23,962 bases of DNA from Candidatus Parepulonipiscium sp. PG-Nun2H_MBin03 (GCA_001995005.1 MDJN01000001.1:1-23962), one strand, 5' to 3'; positions 7,485-15,715 are shown, counted from the first letter of the stretch. Notes: generated by a model from the letters alone, not told the origin. Translations and numbers: made by a program.

Positions 7485-7697
7485 ATGAATGAACTCCCTC
7501 GTTTAAATTATGAAAAACCTAATACTAATTACTTACTTTTACTGGCACTAGGCTTTTTAGTGTATAGTTATTATCAATCAACTAATGGACAAATGATATA
7601 TACTAATACGTATAGCAATATGTATCCAGATAATATGAAATTTGTATTACTTGGTATGGCTGTTATATATATTTTATATCAAAATGATTATATTTAA
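7485..7697 (+). CDS. Small hydrophobic protein with two membrane segments (paralogue B)
   Basis: This 70-residue product is preceded by a near-ideal binding site (AAGGAGGTG, five bases from the ATG). A polar N-terminus (MNELPRLNYEKPNT) leads into helix 1, NYLLLLALGFLVYSYYQ. A Tyr/Asn-rich loop (about residues 32-50) is followed by helix 2, MKFVLLGMAVIYILYQND. Both helices share the xLLxxAxxxxLYxQ-like pattern of the preceding gene, so the two genes look like a tandem duplication of an already duplicated hairpin. Aromatic residues cluster at the helix ends, as is usual at membrane interfaces. No family is recognised. A strong terminator lies directly after the stop, closing a two-gene unit. 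Confidence 0.68.
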   Translation: MNELPRLNYEKPNTNYLLLLALGFLVYSYYQSTNGQMIYTNTYSNMYPDNMKFVLLGMAVIYILYQNDYI

Positions 7698-7700
7698 TAG

Positions 7701-7760
7701 AAATACCGACCCCTAAAGTTAGATCTGAAAAATCTAAATTTTAAGGTGTCGGTATTTTTA
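7701..7760. terminator. Strong hairpin terminator, probably bidirectional
   Basis: AAATACCGAC (7701-7710) pairs with GTCGGTATTT (7748-7757). An inner imperfect stem (AGAT/ATCT and CCTAAA/TTTTAAGG) surrounds the loop at about 7725-7731, and further T residues follow. It ends the small-gene unit and, read on the other strand (A-run becomes U-run), also ends the isomerase gene whose stop is at 7771. Confidence 0.85.
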
Positions 7761-7770
7761 TCTGTGCAAA

Positions 7771-8562
7771 TTAGCACTCTTTCATAATAGCTTCTACAGC
7801 TGTTTTAGTATCTTTTACTGGAAATAACTCATATCCAATAAGTCCTTTATATCCACATTCTTCTAAATGTCTAATTATCTTTTTGTAATTAATCTCACCT
7901 GTTCCTGGTTCATGTCTTCCTGGGTTATCTGCAACATGAACATGGCCTATTTGGTCGCAATATTGCGAAATATTATCACAAAGGTTACCTTCATTAATTT
8001 GCATATGATATACATCATAAAGAATTTTCAGCCTAGGTGAATTAATTAATCTACATACTTCAGCTGCCATTTGAGTAGTTGCTAAGAAATTACCTGCATG
8101 GTCAGTTGCAAGGTTTAATCCTTCAAGATTTAGGTTAACTCCTCTTTCTTCTGCCATTTTAGCACACTCTAATAAAGTACCATACATAGCACAAAGTTTT
8201 ACCGTATGTGACAATTCATCATAATGATTTACAACAACTCCACCATCGCCTAATGCGTTTGAGTGGATTGTTACACTATTTGAGTTTAACTTTTCAGCCG
8301 CATCTAAAGACTTTGAAAGATATTCTAAATATCCCTTCTTATGAGTTGGATCTACTAGCGAAAACTCTTCTGCATCTCCATTAAAACCACTTATAACAAC
8401 GCCTGCAGCCTCTGCAGCTTGTCTAGTTTCTTCAAAGTCTTTTCCTCTCCAATCCCAAAATTCTACTGCATCAAATCCATCATCTTTGGCAGCTTGAAAT
8501 CTTTCCTTCCAAGGTAACTCTGTGTATAACATATCTAAACATGCACATTTTTGTAAAGCCAT
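7771..8562 (-). CDS. Hydroxypyruvate isomerase-like sugar isomerase/epimerase (TIM barrel)
   Basis: The protein belongs to the xylose-isomerase-like/AP-endonuclease-2 TIM-barrel superfamily and most resembles Hyi, which interconverts hydroxypyruvate and tartronate semialdehyde. Numbered from ATG 8562, conserved catalytic and metal-site positions are visible: Glu147 in NLNLEGLN, Asp183 and His186 in ILYDVYHMQ, His209 in GHVHVAD, and Glu245 in IGYELFP. The tail PGRHEPGTGEINYKKI is typical of the family, and the length (263 residues) is normal. ATG 8562 is chosen because AAGGAGG sits one base before the upstream ATG at 8571 and about ten before this one. The gene stands alone, between a consensus sigma-A promoter and a terminator, with no glyoxylate or sugar-pathway gene nearby, so its true substrate may differ. 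Confidence 0.82.
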   Translation of the reverse strand: MALQKCACLDMLYTELPWKERFQAAKDDGFDAVEFWDWRGKDFEETRQAAEAAGVVISGFNGDAEEFSLVDPTHKKGYLEYLSKSLDAAEKLNSNSVTIHSNALGDGGVVVNHYDELSHTVKLCAMYGTLLECAKMAEERGVNLNLEGLNLATDHAGNFLATTQMAAEVCRLINSPRLKILYDVYHMQINEGNLCDNISQYCDQIGHVHVADNPGRHEPGTGEINYKKIIRHLEECGYKGLIGYELFPVKDTKTAVEAIMKEC

Positions 8563-8611
8563 TTTATCCATTCCTCCTTAATATTTGAAACAATTGTGTT
8601 TTTGTAACATT

Positions 8612-8640
8612 ATTATATAATATTTTTTTAAGTTTGTCAA
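8612..8640 (-). promoter_or_regulatory. Consensus sigma-A promoter of the isomerase gene
   Basis: On the minus strand TTGACA (8640-8635) and TATAAT (8617-8612) stand exactly 17 bases apart, a full match to the vegetative consensus. The predicted start of transcription is about 45 bases before the ATG. No operator-like palindrome overlaps it, so high vegetative expression is expected. Confidence 0.85.
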
Positions 8641-8700
8641 TAAATTTAGCAATATTTTCTAAATTTATTTTTAATAATTCCCGTTAGTTTATAAATCTTT

Positions 8701-8727
8701 ACAAAAAAGAGAACATAATTGTTCTCT
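8701..8727 (-). terminator. Rho-independent terminator of the phosphate symporter gene
   Basis: On the minus strand AGAGAAC pairs with GTTCTCT across a six-base loop, followed by a run of six T. The stem begins within the stop codon of the symporter gene (8726-8728). Confidence 0.8.
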
Positions 8728-10393
8728 AAAAATAAAATTTATTATTCACTTGGCTTTCTTGTATAATATCTTCAACTATATTTGTGGCATGGTCTGCTAT
8801 TCGCTCTAAATTTGATATTACATCTAGAAAAACTATACCTGCTAACGGATGGCAATCTCCGTTAACCAATCGCCTTATATGAGATTGTCTAAGAGCTAGC
8901 TCCAGTTTATCCACCTGTTTTTCCAAATCATATACTTTTATCGCAAGTTCCTTATCAGTGTCTAAAAAAGCATTTAATGCATGTGTTAGAGTTTGCTTTA
9001 CTACAATATTTATTTTTATTAAGTCTTTTAGGGCATCTTCTGAAAAATCAACTTCATCATTTATTAAGTTTTGTGCCATTTCGGCTATGTTCTCTGCATG
9101 GTCACCTACTCTTTCTATATCACTTACATTGTGAAACAGAATTTGTAGTTGCGTATGTTCATTTTCTGATAATGGTAGATTAGATATTTTAATTAAATAA
9201 TGGTTGATTGCATGCTGAATTTTATTAATTCTTTTTTCTTCTGCTAAAACTTGTTCAATCTTATCTACATCCTTTTCTAGTAATGCATTCATGGCCAGTT
9301 TAGCATTTTTTGATGCAGTTATTCCCATTTCATATACTTCTTTAGTCGCACTTTGTACCGCAAAGGCTGGCGTTTCTAATATACGCTCATCTAGGTGCAC
9401 TAAATCAAACATATTATCATCTTCATAATTAGTTTCTTTAACAACTATTTCGGCTATTCTTACTAAGGTTTTTGCAAATGGGAATAAGAGTAACGTATTT
9501 AATATATTAAATACACTGTGGGCTATACTAATTTCTACTGCACTTATTAATGTTGTGCCTAGTTGTGGTGCGATAATCTGAAATGTTAGAATACTTGCAA
9601 TAGCAAATATTATTGAGCCTATTACATTAAATAATAGATGCATTACCGCAGCTCTTTTTGCATTAGTAGTTGCTCCTATACTAGATAATAGTGCTGTTAC
9701 ACAAGTTCCTATGTTTTGTCCTAATATTATATAAATTGCTGTATTCCAAGGTACTAACATAGCTATCGCTAATACTTGTAGTATACCAACTGATGCGGAT
9801 GAGCTTTGAATTATTGCTGTAACCAATGCTCCAGTTAAAATTCCTAGCATTGGGTTGCTTCCTAATGTAATAAATAAATCTTTAATCTGTTCTAGCTCTC
9901 GCAGAGGTTTTACTGCTCCACTCATCATGTCAAGCCCTAAAAACAGTGCACCAAAGCCAAAAATTATTTGTGCTATATACCTAGTTTTTTGCTCCTTAGC
10001 TGTCATGCTTATAACAACTCCTAATGCAACAAAAATCGGTGCCAAAGTTGATGGAGATAAGAAATCTACCCATTCTCCCAATGATACAATCCACGCCGTT
10101 ACCGTTGTACCAATATTTGCACCCATTATTACACCAACAGCTTGTGTTAATGACATAAGTCCTGCATTTACAAAACCTATAACCATAACCGTTGTTGCGG
10201 ATGAACTTTGTACTACCATTGTAACCAGTGCCCCTACTAATACGCCTAAAATTCTGTTATTAGTTAGTATGCCAATCAAGTTTTTCATCTGATCCCCAGC
10301 TGATTTTTGCAGGCCTTCACCCATGTAATTCATACCAAAAATAAATATTCCAAATCCACCGATAAAATTTAGTAACATTTGCCCAAAATCCAT
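8726..10393 (-). CDS. Na+/phosphate symporter of the NptA/PNaS family with PhoU-like C-terminus
   Basis: This predicted inner-membrane transporter couples phosphate entry to sodium. Numbered from ATG 10393, the membrane part (about residues 1-320) contains the two inverted Na/Pi-cotransporter repeats. Each repeat has the hallmark QSSSA motif, QSSSATTVMV at 62-71 and QSSSASVGIL at 196-205, followed by GANIGTTVTA (91-100) and GQNIGTCVTA (225-234). The C-terminal part (about 345-555) is helical and PhoU-like, with the SDIERVGDHAENIAE and SNLERIADHATNIVED repeats that bind metal in PhoU proteins. ATG 10393 is chosen over an upstream start at 10450 because AGGAGGAAT stands directly before it; this gives 555 residues, the family's usual size. 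It lies 75 bases downstream of the LysR gene and could be read from the same transcript, though no functional link is evident. Confidence 0.92.
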   Translation of the reverse strand: MDFGQMLLNFIGGFGIFIFGMNYMGEGLQKSAGDQMKNLIGILTNNRILGVLVGALVTMVVQSSSATTVMVIGFVNAGLMSLTQAVGVIMGANIGTTVTAWIVSLGEWVDFLSPSTLAPIFVALGVVISMTAKEQKTRYIAQIIFGFGALFLGLDMMSGAVKPLRELEQIKDLFITLGSNPMLGILTGALVTAIIQSSSASVGILQVLAIAMLVPWNTAIYIILGQNIGTCVTALLSSIGATTNAKRAAVMHLLFNVIGSIIFAIASILTFQIIAPQLGTTLISAVEISIAHSVFNILNTLLLFPFAKTLVRIAEIVVKETNYEDDNMFDLVHLDERILETPAFAVQSATKEVYEMGITASKNAKLAMNALLEKDVDKIEQVLAEEKRINKIQHAINHYLIKISNLPLSENEHTQLQILFHNVSDIERVGDHAENIAEMAQNLINDEVDFSEDALKDLIKINIVVKQTLTHALNAFLDTDKELAIKVYDLEKQVDKLELALRQSHIRRLVNGDCHPLAGIVFLDVISNLERIADHATNIVEDIIQESQVNNKFYF

Positions 10394-10468
10394 TTTATTC
10401 CTCCTATTCTTATACGACTTTAATTTACCATATTTTTCTAATTTTAACAAGCGTTTAAATATAAAATT

Positions 10469-11353
10469 TTAAAATCCTAATACTGCATTTTTAATATACT
10501 CATAAAATACTTGCATATGAGTTGATAAACTCTTACTTTTTTTCCTTAAAAAATACACTTGCCACATAAAGTTTTCATAAGGAAATTTGGTATATCTTAC
10601 GCTTATATCTCTGTTATTCACAGCATGCTCTGGTACAATAAATAATAGATTATTACATGTGGCAATTTCACGTAGCGAATTAAAATCATTAGACGACACT
10701 ATTATATTAGGTTTAAATCCAGTCCACTCGCAACTTCTCATAAAGTTATGATATATTTGAAATTCTTTGCTAAACATGGCAAATCCGCTATATTCTAAAT
10801 CTTGCATTTCAATAATCTTCTTAAAATATAATGAATGTGTTCTCGGTATGCATAGATATACAAATTCACTGAATAATAATTCGCTTATATAGATTTCACT
10901 GTCTAATTCTCTAGTCGTCAGTGCCAAATCATATTCATCTTTTTGTAGTAGCCTTTCTATAAAAAAGTCTGCCCTATCGTTATATTCAATCATAATATTT
11001 GGGTGTTGCTGTTCAAATTCTAATATTAATCTATATGGTATAACAGAAATAATTCCAAATGCCATACCTAGACGAATTGTTTCTATAGTAAAGTCTTTAA
11101 TTTTACGAATTTGCTTATATATTAATCCTTTTCGGTATATAATTTGTCTACATTCTTCTAAAAAATATGCACCTTTTGGTGTTGGCGTAACACCTGTTGT
11201 TGTTCGGTATAATAGTTGTGCGTCTAGTTCTATCTCTAATTCTTTAATCATTTTTGAAATACTTTGTTGAGATATTAAATATTCTTCCGATGTCTTAGTA
11301 ATGTTAGAATTATCACATACAGCAACAAAGATTTCCATTTGTCTAAATGTCAT
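10469..11353 (-). CDS. LysR-family transcriptional regulator
   Basis: This 294-residue protein has an N-terminal winged helix-turn-helix (about residues 1-60, MTFRQMEIFVAVCDNSNITKTSEEYL then SQQSISKMIKELE) and a periplasmic-binding-like effector domain (about 90-290). The length is typical. AAAGGA precedes the ATG at suitable spacing. The gene is divergent from the Fe-S flavoenzyme and MFS operon, the classic arrangement for a LysR regulator controlling its neighbour. A palindrome lies 34-53 bases upstream of its start, next to its own -10, which suggests negative autoregulation. The effector is probably the substrate or product of the flavoenzyme; this is inference. Confidence 0.93.
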   Translation of the reverse strand: MTFRQMEIFVAVCDNSNITKTSEEYLISQQSISKMIKELEIELDAQLLYRTTTGVTPTPKGAYFLEECRQIIYRKGLIYKQIRKIKDFTIETIRLGMAFGIISVIPYRLILEFEQQHPNIMIEYNDRADFFIERLLQKDEYDLALTTRELDSEIYISELLFSEFVYLCIPRTHSLYFKKIIEMQDLEYSGFAMFSKEFQIYHNFMRSCEWTGFKPNIIVSSNDFNSLREIATCNNLLFIVPEHAVNNRDISVRYTKFPYENFMWQVYFLRKKSKSLSTHMQVFYEYIKNAVLGF

Positions 11354-11386
11354 GGTTATGTCCTTTGCATGGTTTTAGTCTTTATT

Positions 11387-11406
11387 TCACAACCAAATAG
11401 TTGTGA
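11387..11406. promoter_or_regulatory. Palindromic operator, probable LysR binding site
   Basis: TCACAAC (11387-11393) and GTTGTGA (11400-11406) form a perfect inverted repeat with a six-base spacer. It includes a T-N11-A spacing (11387 and 11399). It lies just downstream of the lysR -10 and about 40 bases upstream of the flavoenzyme -10, the usual position of a LysR recognition site that represses its own gene and activates the divergent one. Confidence 0.7.
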
Positions 11407-11434
11407 TTATACAATAAAACTAGTGTTTTTATAA
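11406..11434 (-). promoter_or_regulatory. Candidate lysR promoter
   Basis: On the minus strand TATAAT (11411-11406) is 17 bases from TTATAA (11434-11429), which matches four of six -35 positions. The operator palindrome begins where the -10 ends, so a bound dimer would cover the transcript start. Confidence 0.55.
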
Positions 11435-11446
11435 ATTACTTCTCTA

Positions 11447-11455
11447 TGTTATACT
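11447..11455 (+). promoter_or_regulatory. Extended -10 promoter of the flavoenzyme-MFS operon
   Basis: TGTTATACT (TG at 11447-11448, TATACT at 11450-11455) is an extended -10. No good -35 stands upstream, which fits a promoter that needs an activator bound at 11387-11406. The leader to the ATG is about 110 bases and AT-rich, without clear structure. Confidence 0.55.
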
Positions 11456-11575
11456 TAATTTATAGTTAATAAATTAACAGAATTTATTATGCATATATAG
11501 TTATCAATGTACTTTAAATATGTATAACTTGTCAACGGTATGATTTTATATACTCATTCTAAAGGAGGAATTTTT

Positions 11576-13522
11576 ATGGAAAACAAATATTATCCACATT
11601 TAGCACAACCAATTACTATTAACGGATTAACATTTAAAAATAGAGTTTTAGGTGCACCTATGTCTAACCCAGAGATGGATACATTATCTCAAATGAGAAA
11701 AGAAGACATAGCTTTCCATGAACATAGAGCAAGTGGCGGATTATCTAGCGTATGCATTGGGCTTGGTGTCGTTGAAGCTATCGGTCGTACACATACTAAG
11801 GAACTTACCCTGTATGATCCTATGAGTTTGCCTTCATTAAAAGAATTCTCTAAGGCAATGCATAGACAAGGGTGTAACGCTGTAATAGAGCTTACACATG
11901 GCGGAAAATATGCTAATGCAAGAGGACATAGCGATGCGGAAGAAGCAAATGCAATCGGTCCTAATGACGAAGTGAATTCTGCCGGGGTTAAAGTTCGTGC
12001 TATGACAGACGAAGATATACTGCAAGTTGCAGAAAGCTTTGGTAAAGCAGCAGCACTTTGTAAAGAAGCGGGCGTAGATATGGTTTTGGTACATGGTGGA
12101 CACGGTTGGTTATTACATCAATTCATATCACCAGATATGAATAAAAGAACCGACAAATGGGGAGGAAGCCTAGAAAACAGAATGCGTTTGACTATGCTAG
12201 TTATAGAAAAAATCAGAGAATACGCAGGAAATAATTACCCAATCGAATTTAGAATGAGCGGTGCAGAATTCTCAGACGGTGGTTATACTGTTGAAGAAGG
12301 GATTAAAATCGCAAAGATGCTTGACGGTAAAGTTGATATAATACATGTATCTGCAGGGGTGCACGAAAACCCTGAAGTATTTGGCATCACTCACCCAACA
12401 ATGTTTATAGAAGAAGGATGCAATGCATTTTTGGCACGAGAGATTAAAAAACATGTTAAAACTCCAGTTGCAACTGTTGGCGGATTTACAGATATCGACA
12501 TGATGGAAGAAATGATAGCAAATGGTACTGCTGATATTGTTGAAGTTGCCCGTCAATCTATTTGTGATCCACACTTCGTAGAAAAAGCATTTTGTGGCCA
12601 AAAAGAAGATATCGTAAAATGTTGCAGATGCTTTACTTGTTTTTACAATTATTTGGCTAACAGAACTTATGCTTGTGCATTTAATCCAGTAGTAGGAAAT
12701 GAGTTTGAAAATAAATTTAAACGTCCTGATACTATTGCTAAAAAAGTTGTTGTTGTCGGTGGCGGTCCTGGTGGAATGCAGGCAGCTATTACAGCCGCAG
12801 AACGTGGCCATAGCGTATCCTTATATGAAGCTCAATCAGAATTAGGTGGCCAATTGCTTGCTGAAAAACATATTCCGTTTAAAAAGAACATGTATAATTT
12901 TGTGACTGTTTTATCTCGTCGTATTAAAAAACTGGGGATTGATGTGCATTTAAATACTAATCTTGATGCCGATCAAGCTAGCCAATTAAATGCAGATGTT
13001 ATAATAGTAGCAGTTGGAGCAAGTCAAATTATTCCTAACATTAAAGGAATTGACAACCCAAAAGTTGTTACACTAGACGCAATCCATAGCGAAACCCCAC
13101 AAGTTGGTCAAAAAATAGTTATTCTAGGCGGTGGACTTGTAGGTAGTGAATGTGCAATCTATCTTAATGGATTAGGCAAAGACGTTACTTTAGTTGAGCT
13201 AAAATCTGATTATGCATCTGACGCATCTTTTATGCACAAAGGTGGCATGGAAAGTTATATGAAAAAGAGTGATATTAACATTATATTAAATACCTATGCT
13301 AAAGAAATTACAAATAACGGTGTGCTTTGTACTACACCAGATGGCGATGTTACTTTTGAATATGATAATGTTTTACTTGCAGTAGGTATGCGTGCAAATC
13401 AAAAAGTTGCAGAAAGTTTTTATAACTGTGCTCCTAGAGTATATAAAATTGGAGATAGCATAAAGCCAGGCCTTGTTGTAGATGCTGTTTCTACAGGATA
13501 TTATAAAGCATTAGATATTTAG
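11576..13522 (+). CDS. Fe-S flavoenzyme of the old yellow enzyme/2,4-dienoyl-CoA reductase family
   Basis: This 648-residue enzyme has three parts. The N-terminal FMN TIM barrel (about 1-345) carries the OYE signatures LTHGGKYA (107-114) and HGGHGWLLHQFISP (173-186). A [4Fe-4S] site follows at Cys349, Cys352, Cys355 and Cys367 (Cys-x2-Cys-x2-Cys-x11-Cys). FAD and NAD(P)H Rossmann folds have GGGPGG at 395-400 and GGG at 518-520. The layout matches FadH, 2-enoate reductase and BaiCD/BaiH-type enzymes, which reduce activated C=C bonds. AAAGGAGG before ATG 11576 selects this start over ATG 11540. The first cluster motif has x2 where FadH has x3 between the second and third Cys. An MFS gene follows ten bases later and a LysR gene is divergent, so the operon probably imports and reduces one unsaturated organic compound; the substrate is unknown. 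Confidence 0.92.
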   Translation: MENKYYPHLAQPITINGLTFKNRVLGAPMSNPEMDTLSQMRKEDIAFHEHRASGGLSSVCIGLGVVEAIGRTHTKELTLYDPMSLPSLKEFSKAMHRQGCNAVIELTHGGKYANARGHSDAEEANAIGPNDEVNSAGVKVRAMTDEDILQVAESFGKAAALCKEAGVDMVLVHGGHGWLLHQFISPDMNKRTDKWGGSLENRMRLTMLVIEKIREYAGNNYPIEFRMSGAEFSDGGYTVEEGIKIAKMLDGKVDIIHVSAGVHENPEVFGITHPTMFIEEGCNAFLAREIKKHVKTPVATVGGFTDIDMMEEMIANGTADIVEVARQSICDPHFVEKAFCGQKEDIVKCCRCFTCFYNYLANRTYACAFNPVVGNEFENKFKRPDTIAKKVVVVGGGPGGMQAAITAAERGHSVSLYEAQSELGGQLLAEKHIPFKKNMYNFVTVLSRRIKKLGIDVHLNTNLDADQASQLNADVIIVAVGASQIIPNIKGIDNPKVVTLDAIHSETPQVGQKIVILGGGLVGSECAIYLNGLGKDVTLVELKSDYASDASFMHKGGMESYMKKSDINIILNTYAKEITNNGVLCTTPDGDVTFEYDNVLLAVGMRANQKVAESFYNCAPRVYKIGDSIKPGLVVDAVSTGYYKALDI

Positions 13523-13532
13523 GGGGCCAACT

Positions 13533-14693
13533 ATGGAAAATAAATCACGAGTTAAATTAGGCATTTATTTATGTTCATTGCTTATGATGGGTGCTATTGC
13601 AGTTGCCAGTAACATTGCAAATATTATGGCGGCATTTCCAGATGTCGCACCTACTACTATCGTTGCATACCTCATATCTGTTCCTTGTTTAATTGTTATA
13701 CCTGTAACTTTAATTACTGGCAAACTAATGGATAGTATAGCAAAAAAGACTCTTATGATAATTGGTATATTATTTTGGTTAATCGGAGGAGTTGTACCAT
13801 ATTTTTTAACTAGCCTTACTAGTATTTTGGTTATGAGATGTATCTTTGGGGTTGGGGTTGGTATGGTACAAACGCTATGTGCAGCCCTTGTAGTAGAAAA
13901 TTTTGATGATGCTACTGAAAGAAATCAAACTATGGGAAATGTAGCTGCTTTTCAAATGCTAGGTACTGTAATATTTTCTTTAGTGGCTGGAAATCTGGGT
14001 AAATTAGGGTGGAATGTAGCATTTTTAGTTCACTTAATCGCTGTAGTATCTCTTATCGGGGCAATTATATTTTTACCTCATAAGCAACCTATTAAATCTA
14101 CAGCAACAGCTACAAAATTTCAACCTACTTCACTTATGTGGACTTGGGCAATAATTTATATGATATTTATGGTCGGCGGTCAAACATATGCAAACTCAGC
14201 TGCTGCTTTAATTGAAGAGATGAACCTAGGCGATTCTGTTGCAGCTGGATATTCACTTGCAATATTTGCAGTTGGCGGATTAGTTATGGGGCTTGTATAT
14301 GGTAAATTTGCAAAGAAATTTGGTAAAGCTACGTTAAGTTTAGGGTGCTGTATTATGATTGTAGCATTTTTATTAATAGCACTAGTTCCTAATCTATTAG
14401 TATCATATTTTGGTGCATTCTTATGTGGGGTTTCATTATCAATATGTATTCCAGGTGCCATTAATGGAACAGCTGCATCTGTTACCCCTGAATCGTCTGG
14501 GATGGCAGTGTCAGTTGCCACTTGTACTCAAAATATCGGCATGGCCCTATGTCCATATATAGTAACTCCTGCTGGAGCTATGCTTGTATCTGCAACAAAC
14601 CCAAATTATACCGTAAACCAAGGTGCTCTATTATGTGCAACAGGTATTGTAGCAGTTGTTGCTATAATGTTTATGGGGGTTAGTAAAAAATAA
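13533..14693 (+). CDS. Major facilitator superfamily transporter
   Basis: This 386-residue protein has about twelve hydrophobic helices in the two-times-six MFS arrangement. A motif-A-like loop (GKLMDSIAKK, residues 63-72) lies between helices 2 and 3, and a related GKFAKKFGKA sits in the second half. A central basic loop (about 182-198) joins the halves. The gene starts ten bases after the flavoenzyme stop, with AGGGGG as binding site, and ends at a strong terminator, so it is the second gene of the LysR-linked operon. Import of the flavoenzyme substrate, or export of its product, is the likely role. Nothing in the sequence fixes the substrate. Confidence 0.88.
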   Translation: MENKSRVKLGIYLCSLLMMGAIAVASNIANIMAAFPDVAPTTIVAYLISVPCLIVIPVTLITGKLMDSIAKKTLMIIGILFWLIGGVVPYFLTSLTSILVMRCIFGVGVGMVQTLCAALVVENFDDATERNQTMGNVAAFQMLGTVIFSLVAGNLGKLGWNVAFLVHLIAVVSLIGAIIFLPHKQPIKSTATATKFQPTSLMWTWAIIYMIFMVGGQTYANSAAALIEEMNLGDSVAAGYSLAIFAVGGLVMGLVYGKFAKKFGKATLSLGCCIMIVAFLLIALVPNLLVSYFGAFLCGVSLSICIPGAINGTAASVTPESSGMAVSVATCTQNIGMALCPYIVTPAGAMLVSATNPNYTVNQGALLCATGIVAVVAIMFMGVSKK

Positions 14694-14705
14694 ATTATAA
14701 CTAAT

Positions 14706-14750
14706 AAATAAGACCTTGCTACTTTCTGAGATAACAAGGTCTTATTTTAT
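14706..14750 (+). terminator. Rho-independent terminator of the flavoenzyme-MFS operon
   Basis: Thirteen-base perfect arms (14706-14718 and 14735-14747, AAATAAGACCTTG and its complement) enclose a 16-base loop and end in a T-rich tract. It starts 13 bases after the MFS stop. With A-rich bases on the other side it could also act for pnuC, which ends at 14805 on the minus strand. Confidence 0.85.
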
Positions 14751-14804
14751 ATTCCACTAAACAGTTTATCTGCTGTTATTTCCAATACTTTATTTCCATA
14801 TTGC

Positions 14805-15497
14805 TTACTCAGTTTGCCTTTGTTCCATTCGTTTCCAGTTAATATAACCATATAAGTCATTTATAAAAAATATTACAAAGCACATTAACACAGATAAGTA
14901 TGAGATATCTTCTATAGCAGCTAAAATCCACAGTATTATAAGAACTAAGTCATTAATTGCATACCCTATAGCATAATACGGACTTCTCTTATACGTCAGA
15001 TATGCCGCCGCAAAACTTGTACCTACAGATATAGTACTCACATTTAGATATGCTGTATTAAAATATTTTAGTATAAAATAAAATACTATAGATACTGCTA
15101 TGGTCAAATACGCTACCTTAACCCAATCTTTGGTAGTTAAACAACTTACTGCCACTTCTACTTTATCTTCAGCATACGGATTTTTTCTCCACGATATCAA
15201 AGATAATGCTGACATCGGCAGAGTCATTCCCACATACGTAACCATTTCTCCATAATAAGTTAACGAAAATGATATAATACCGTACAATATACTAAAAATT
15301 ATCATTAAGAATGGTCCTATAGGGTTTCCTTTGGCACAAAAAATTAGTGATGTAACTCCTATAATTGATGCTATAAGGGTTAAATAATTAGTCCTATCAA
15401 ATATAAAAAATGTCGCCAAAACCGCTAGCATAGAACCTAACCATAACATAAGTTCGTATTTTGAAAAATATGCTACTGCCCAATTAATTATTTTCAC
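14805..15497 (-). CDS. pnuC: PnuC-family nicotinamide riboside transporter
   Basis: PnuC passes nicotinamide riboside (or a related vitamin) across the membrane for NAD synthesis. The protein has about seven hydrophobic helices and family features: the conserved KGNPIGPFLMIIFSILYGIISF stretch split over one helix, then YYGEM, MTLPMS and SWRKNPY in the central loop. Only about 230 residues long, it is the usual size. GTG 15497 is preferred because GGGGGAGGAG lies directly before it; that same purine run would be inside the gene if ATG 15512 were used. It has its own promoter and no NAD-salvage neighbours. No NrtR or NiaR site and no riboswitch fold was recognised upstream, so the ligand (nicotinamide riboside versus another vitamin) is inferred from the family only. 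Confidence 0.85.
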   Translation of the reverse strand: MKIINWAVAYFSKYELMLWLGSMLAVLATFFIFDRTNYLTLIASIIGVTSLIFCAKGNPIGPFLMIIFSILYGIISFSLTYYGEMVTYVGMTLPMSALSLISWRKNPYAEDKVEVAVSCLTTKDWVKVAYLTIAVSIVFYFILKYFNTAYLNVSTISVGTSFAAAYLTYKRSPYYAIGYAINDLVLIILWILAAIEDISYLSVLMCFVIFFINDLYGYINWKRMEQRQTE

Positions 15498-15530
15498 AAT
15501 CTCCTCCCCCATTTCTTATTACATTTTATC

Positions 15531-15560
15531 ATAATATATTCAAGGCTTCAAGCATGTCAA
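15531..15560 (-). promoter_or_regulatory. Sigma-A promoter of pnuC
   Basis: On the minus strand TTGACA (15560-15555) is 18 bases from TATTAT (15536-15531). The predicted leader is only about 25 bases to the GTG, leaving no room for a long riboswitch downstream of the start site. Confidence 0.65.
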
Positions 15561-15614
15561 TCTAATGCATGTTATTTTGGATTGAATTTTACAAAATCTG
15601 ACCTCAATAAGGGT

Positions 15615-15652
15615 CAAGGGACGGAGTCCCTTGTGGGGGCGGATACCCCCCA
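15615..15652. repeat. GC-rich double hairpin in an AT-rich gap
   Basis: CAAGGGAC (15615-15622) and GTCCCTTG (15626-15633) pair perfectly over a GGA loop. TGGGGG (15634-15639) then pairs with CCCCCA (15647-15652), and a second C-run follows at 15656-15661. The base composition is wholly unlike the surrounding DNA. It resembles dispersed intergenic repeats seen in many clostridial genomes; no gene is in the 309 bases from 15513 to 15821. Confidence 0.6.
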
Positions 15653-15715
15653 ACACCCCCCTATAAACACCTAATTACTCTCGAGCTTTCACTAAAAAGA
15701 TATAGAAGAAAACTT

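Noticed and set aside
9855..10292. 145-codon plus-strand open frame opposite the phosphate symporter gene
   Set aside because: It lies fully inside the well-supported minus-strand gene, has no ribosome binding site, and its composition is that of a complement of a hydrophobic gene.
11837..12103. Other shorter shadow frames, for example here and at 14180-14521, 16840-17190, 5427-5636, 8977-9183 and 22274-22561
   Set aside because: All are nested opposite genes with clear motifs and lack translation signals.
12272..12811. 179-codon minus-strand open frame opposite the Fe-S flavoenzyme
   Set aside because: It is embedded in a gene with intact family motifs; the Cys/Phe/Ser-rich translation is a shadow.
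15498..15620. NAD-related or other riboswitch upstream of pnuC
   Set aside because: The promoter places the transcript start about 25 bases from the start codon, which leaves no room for an aptamer.
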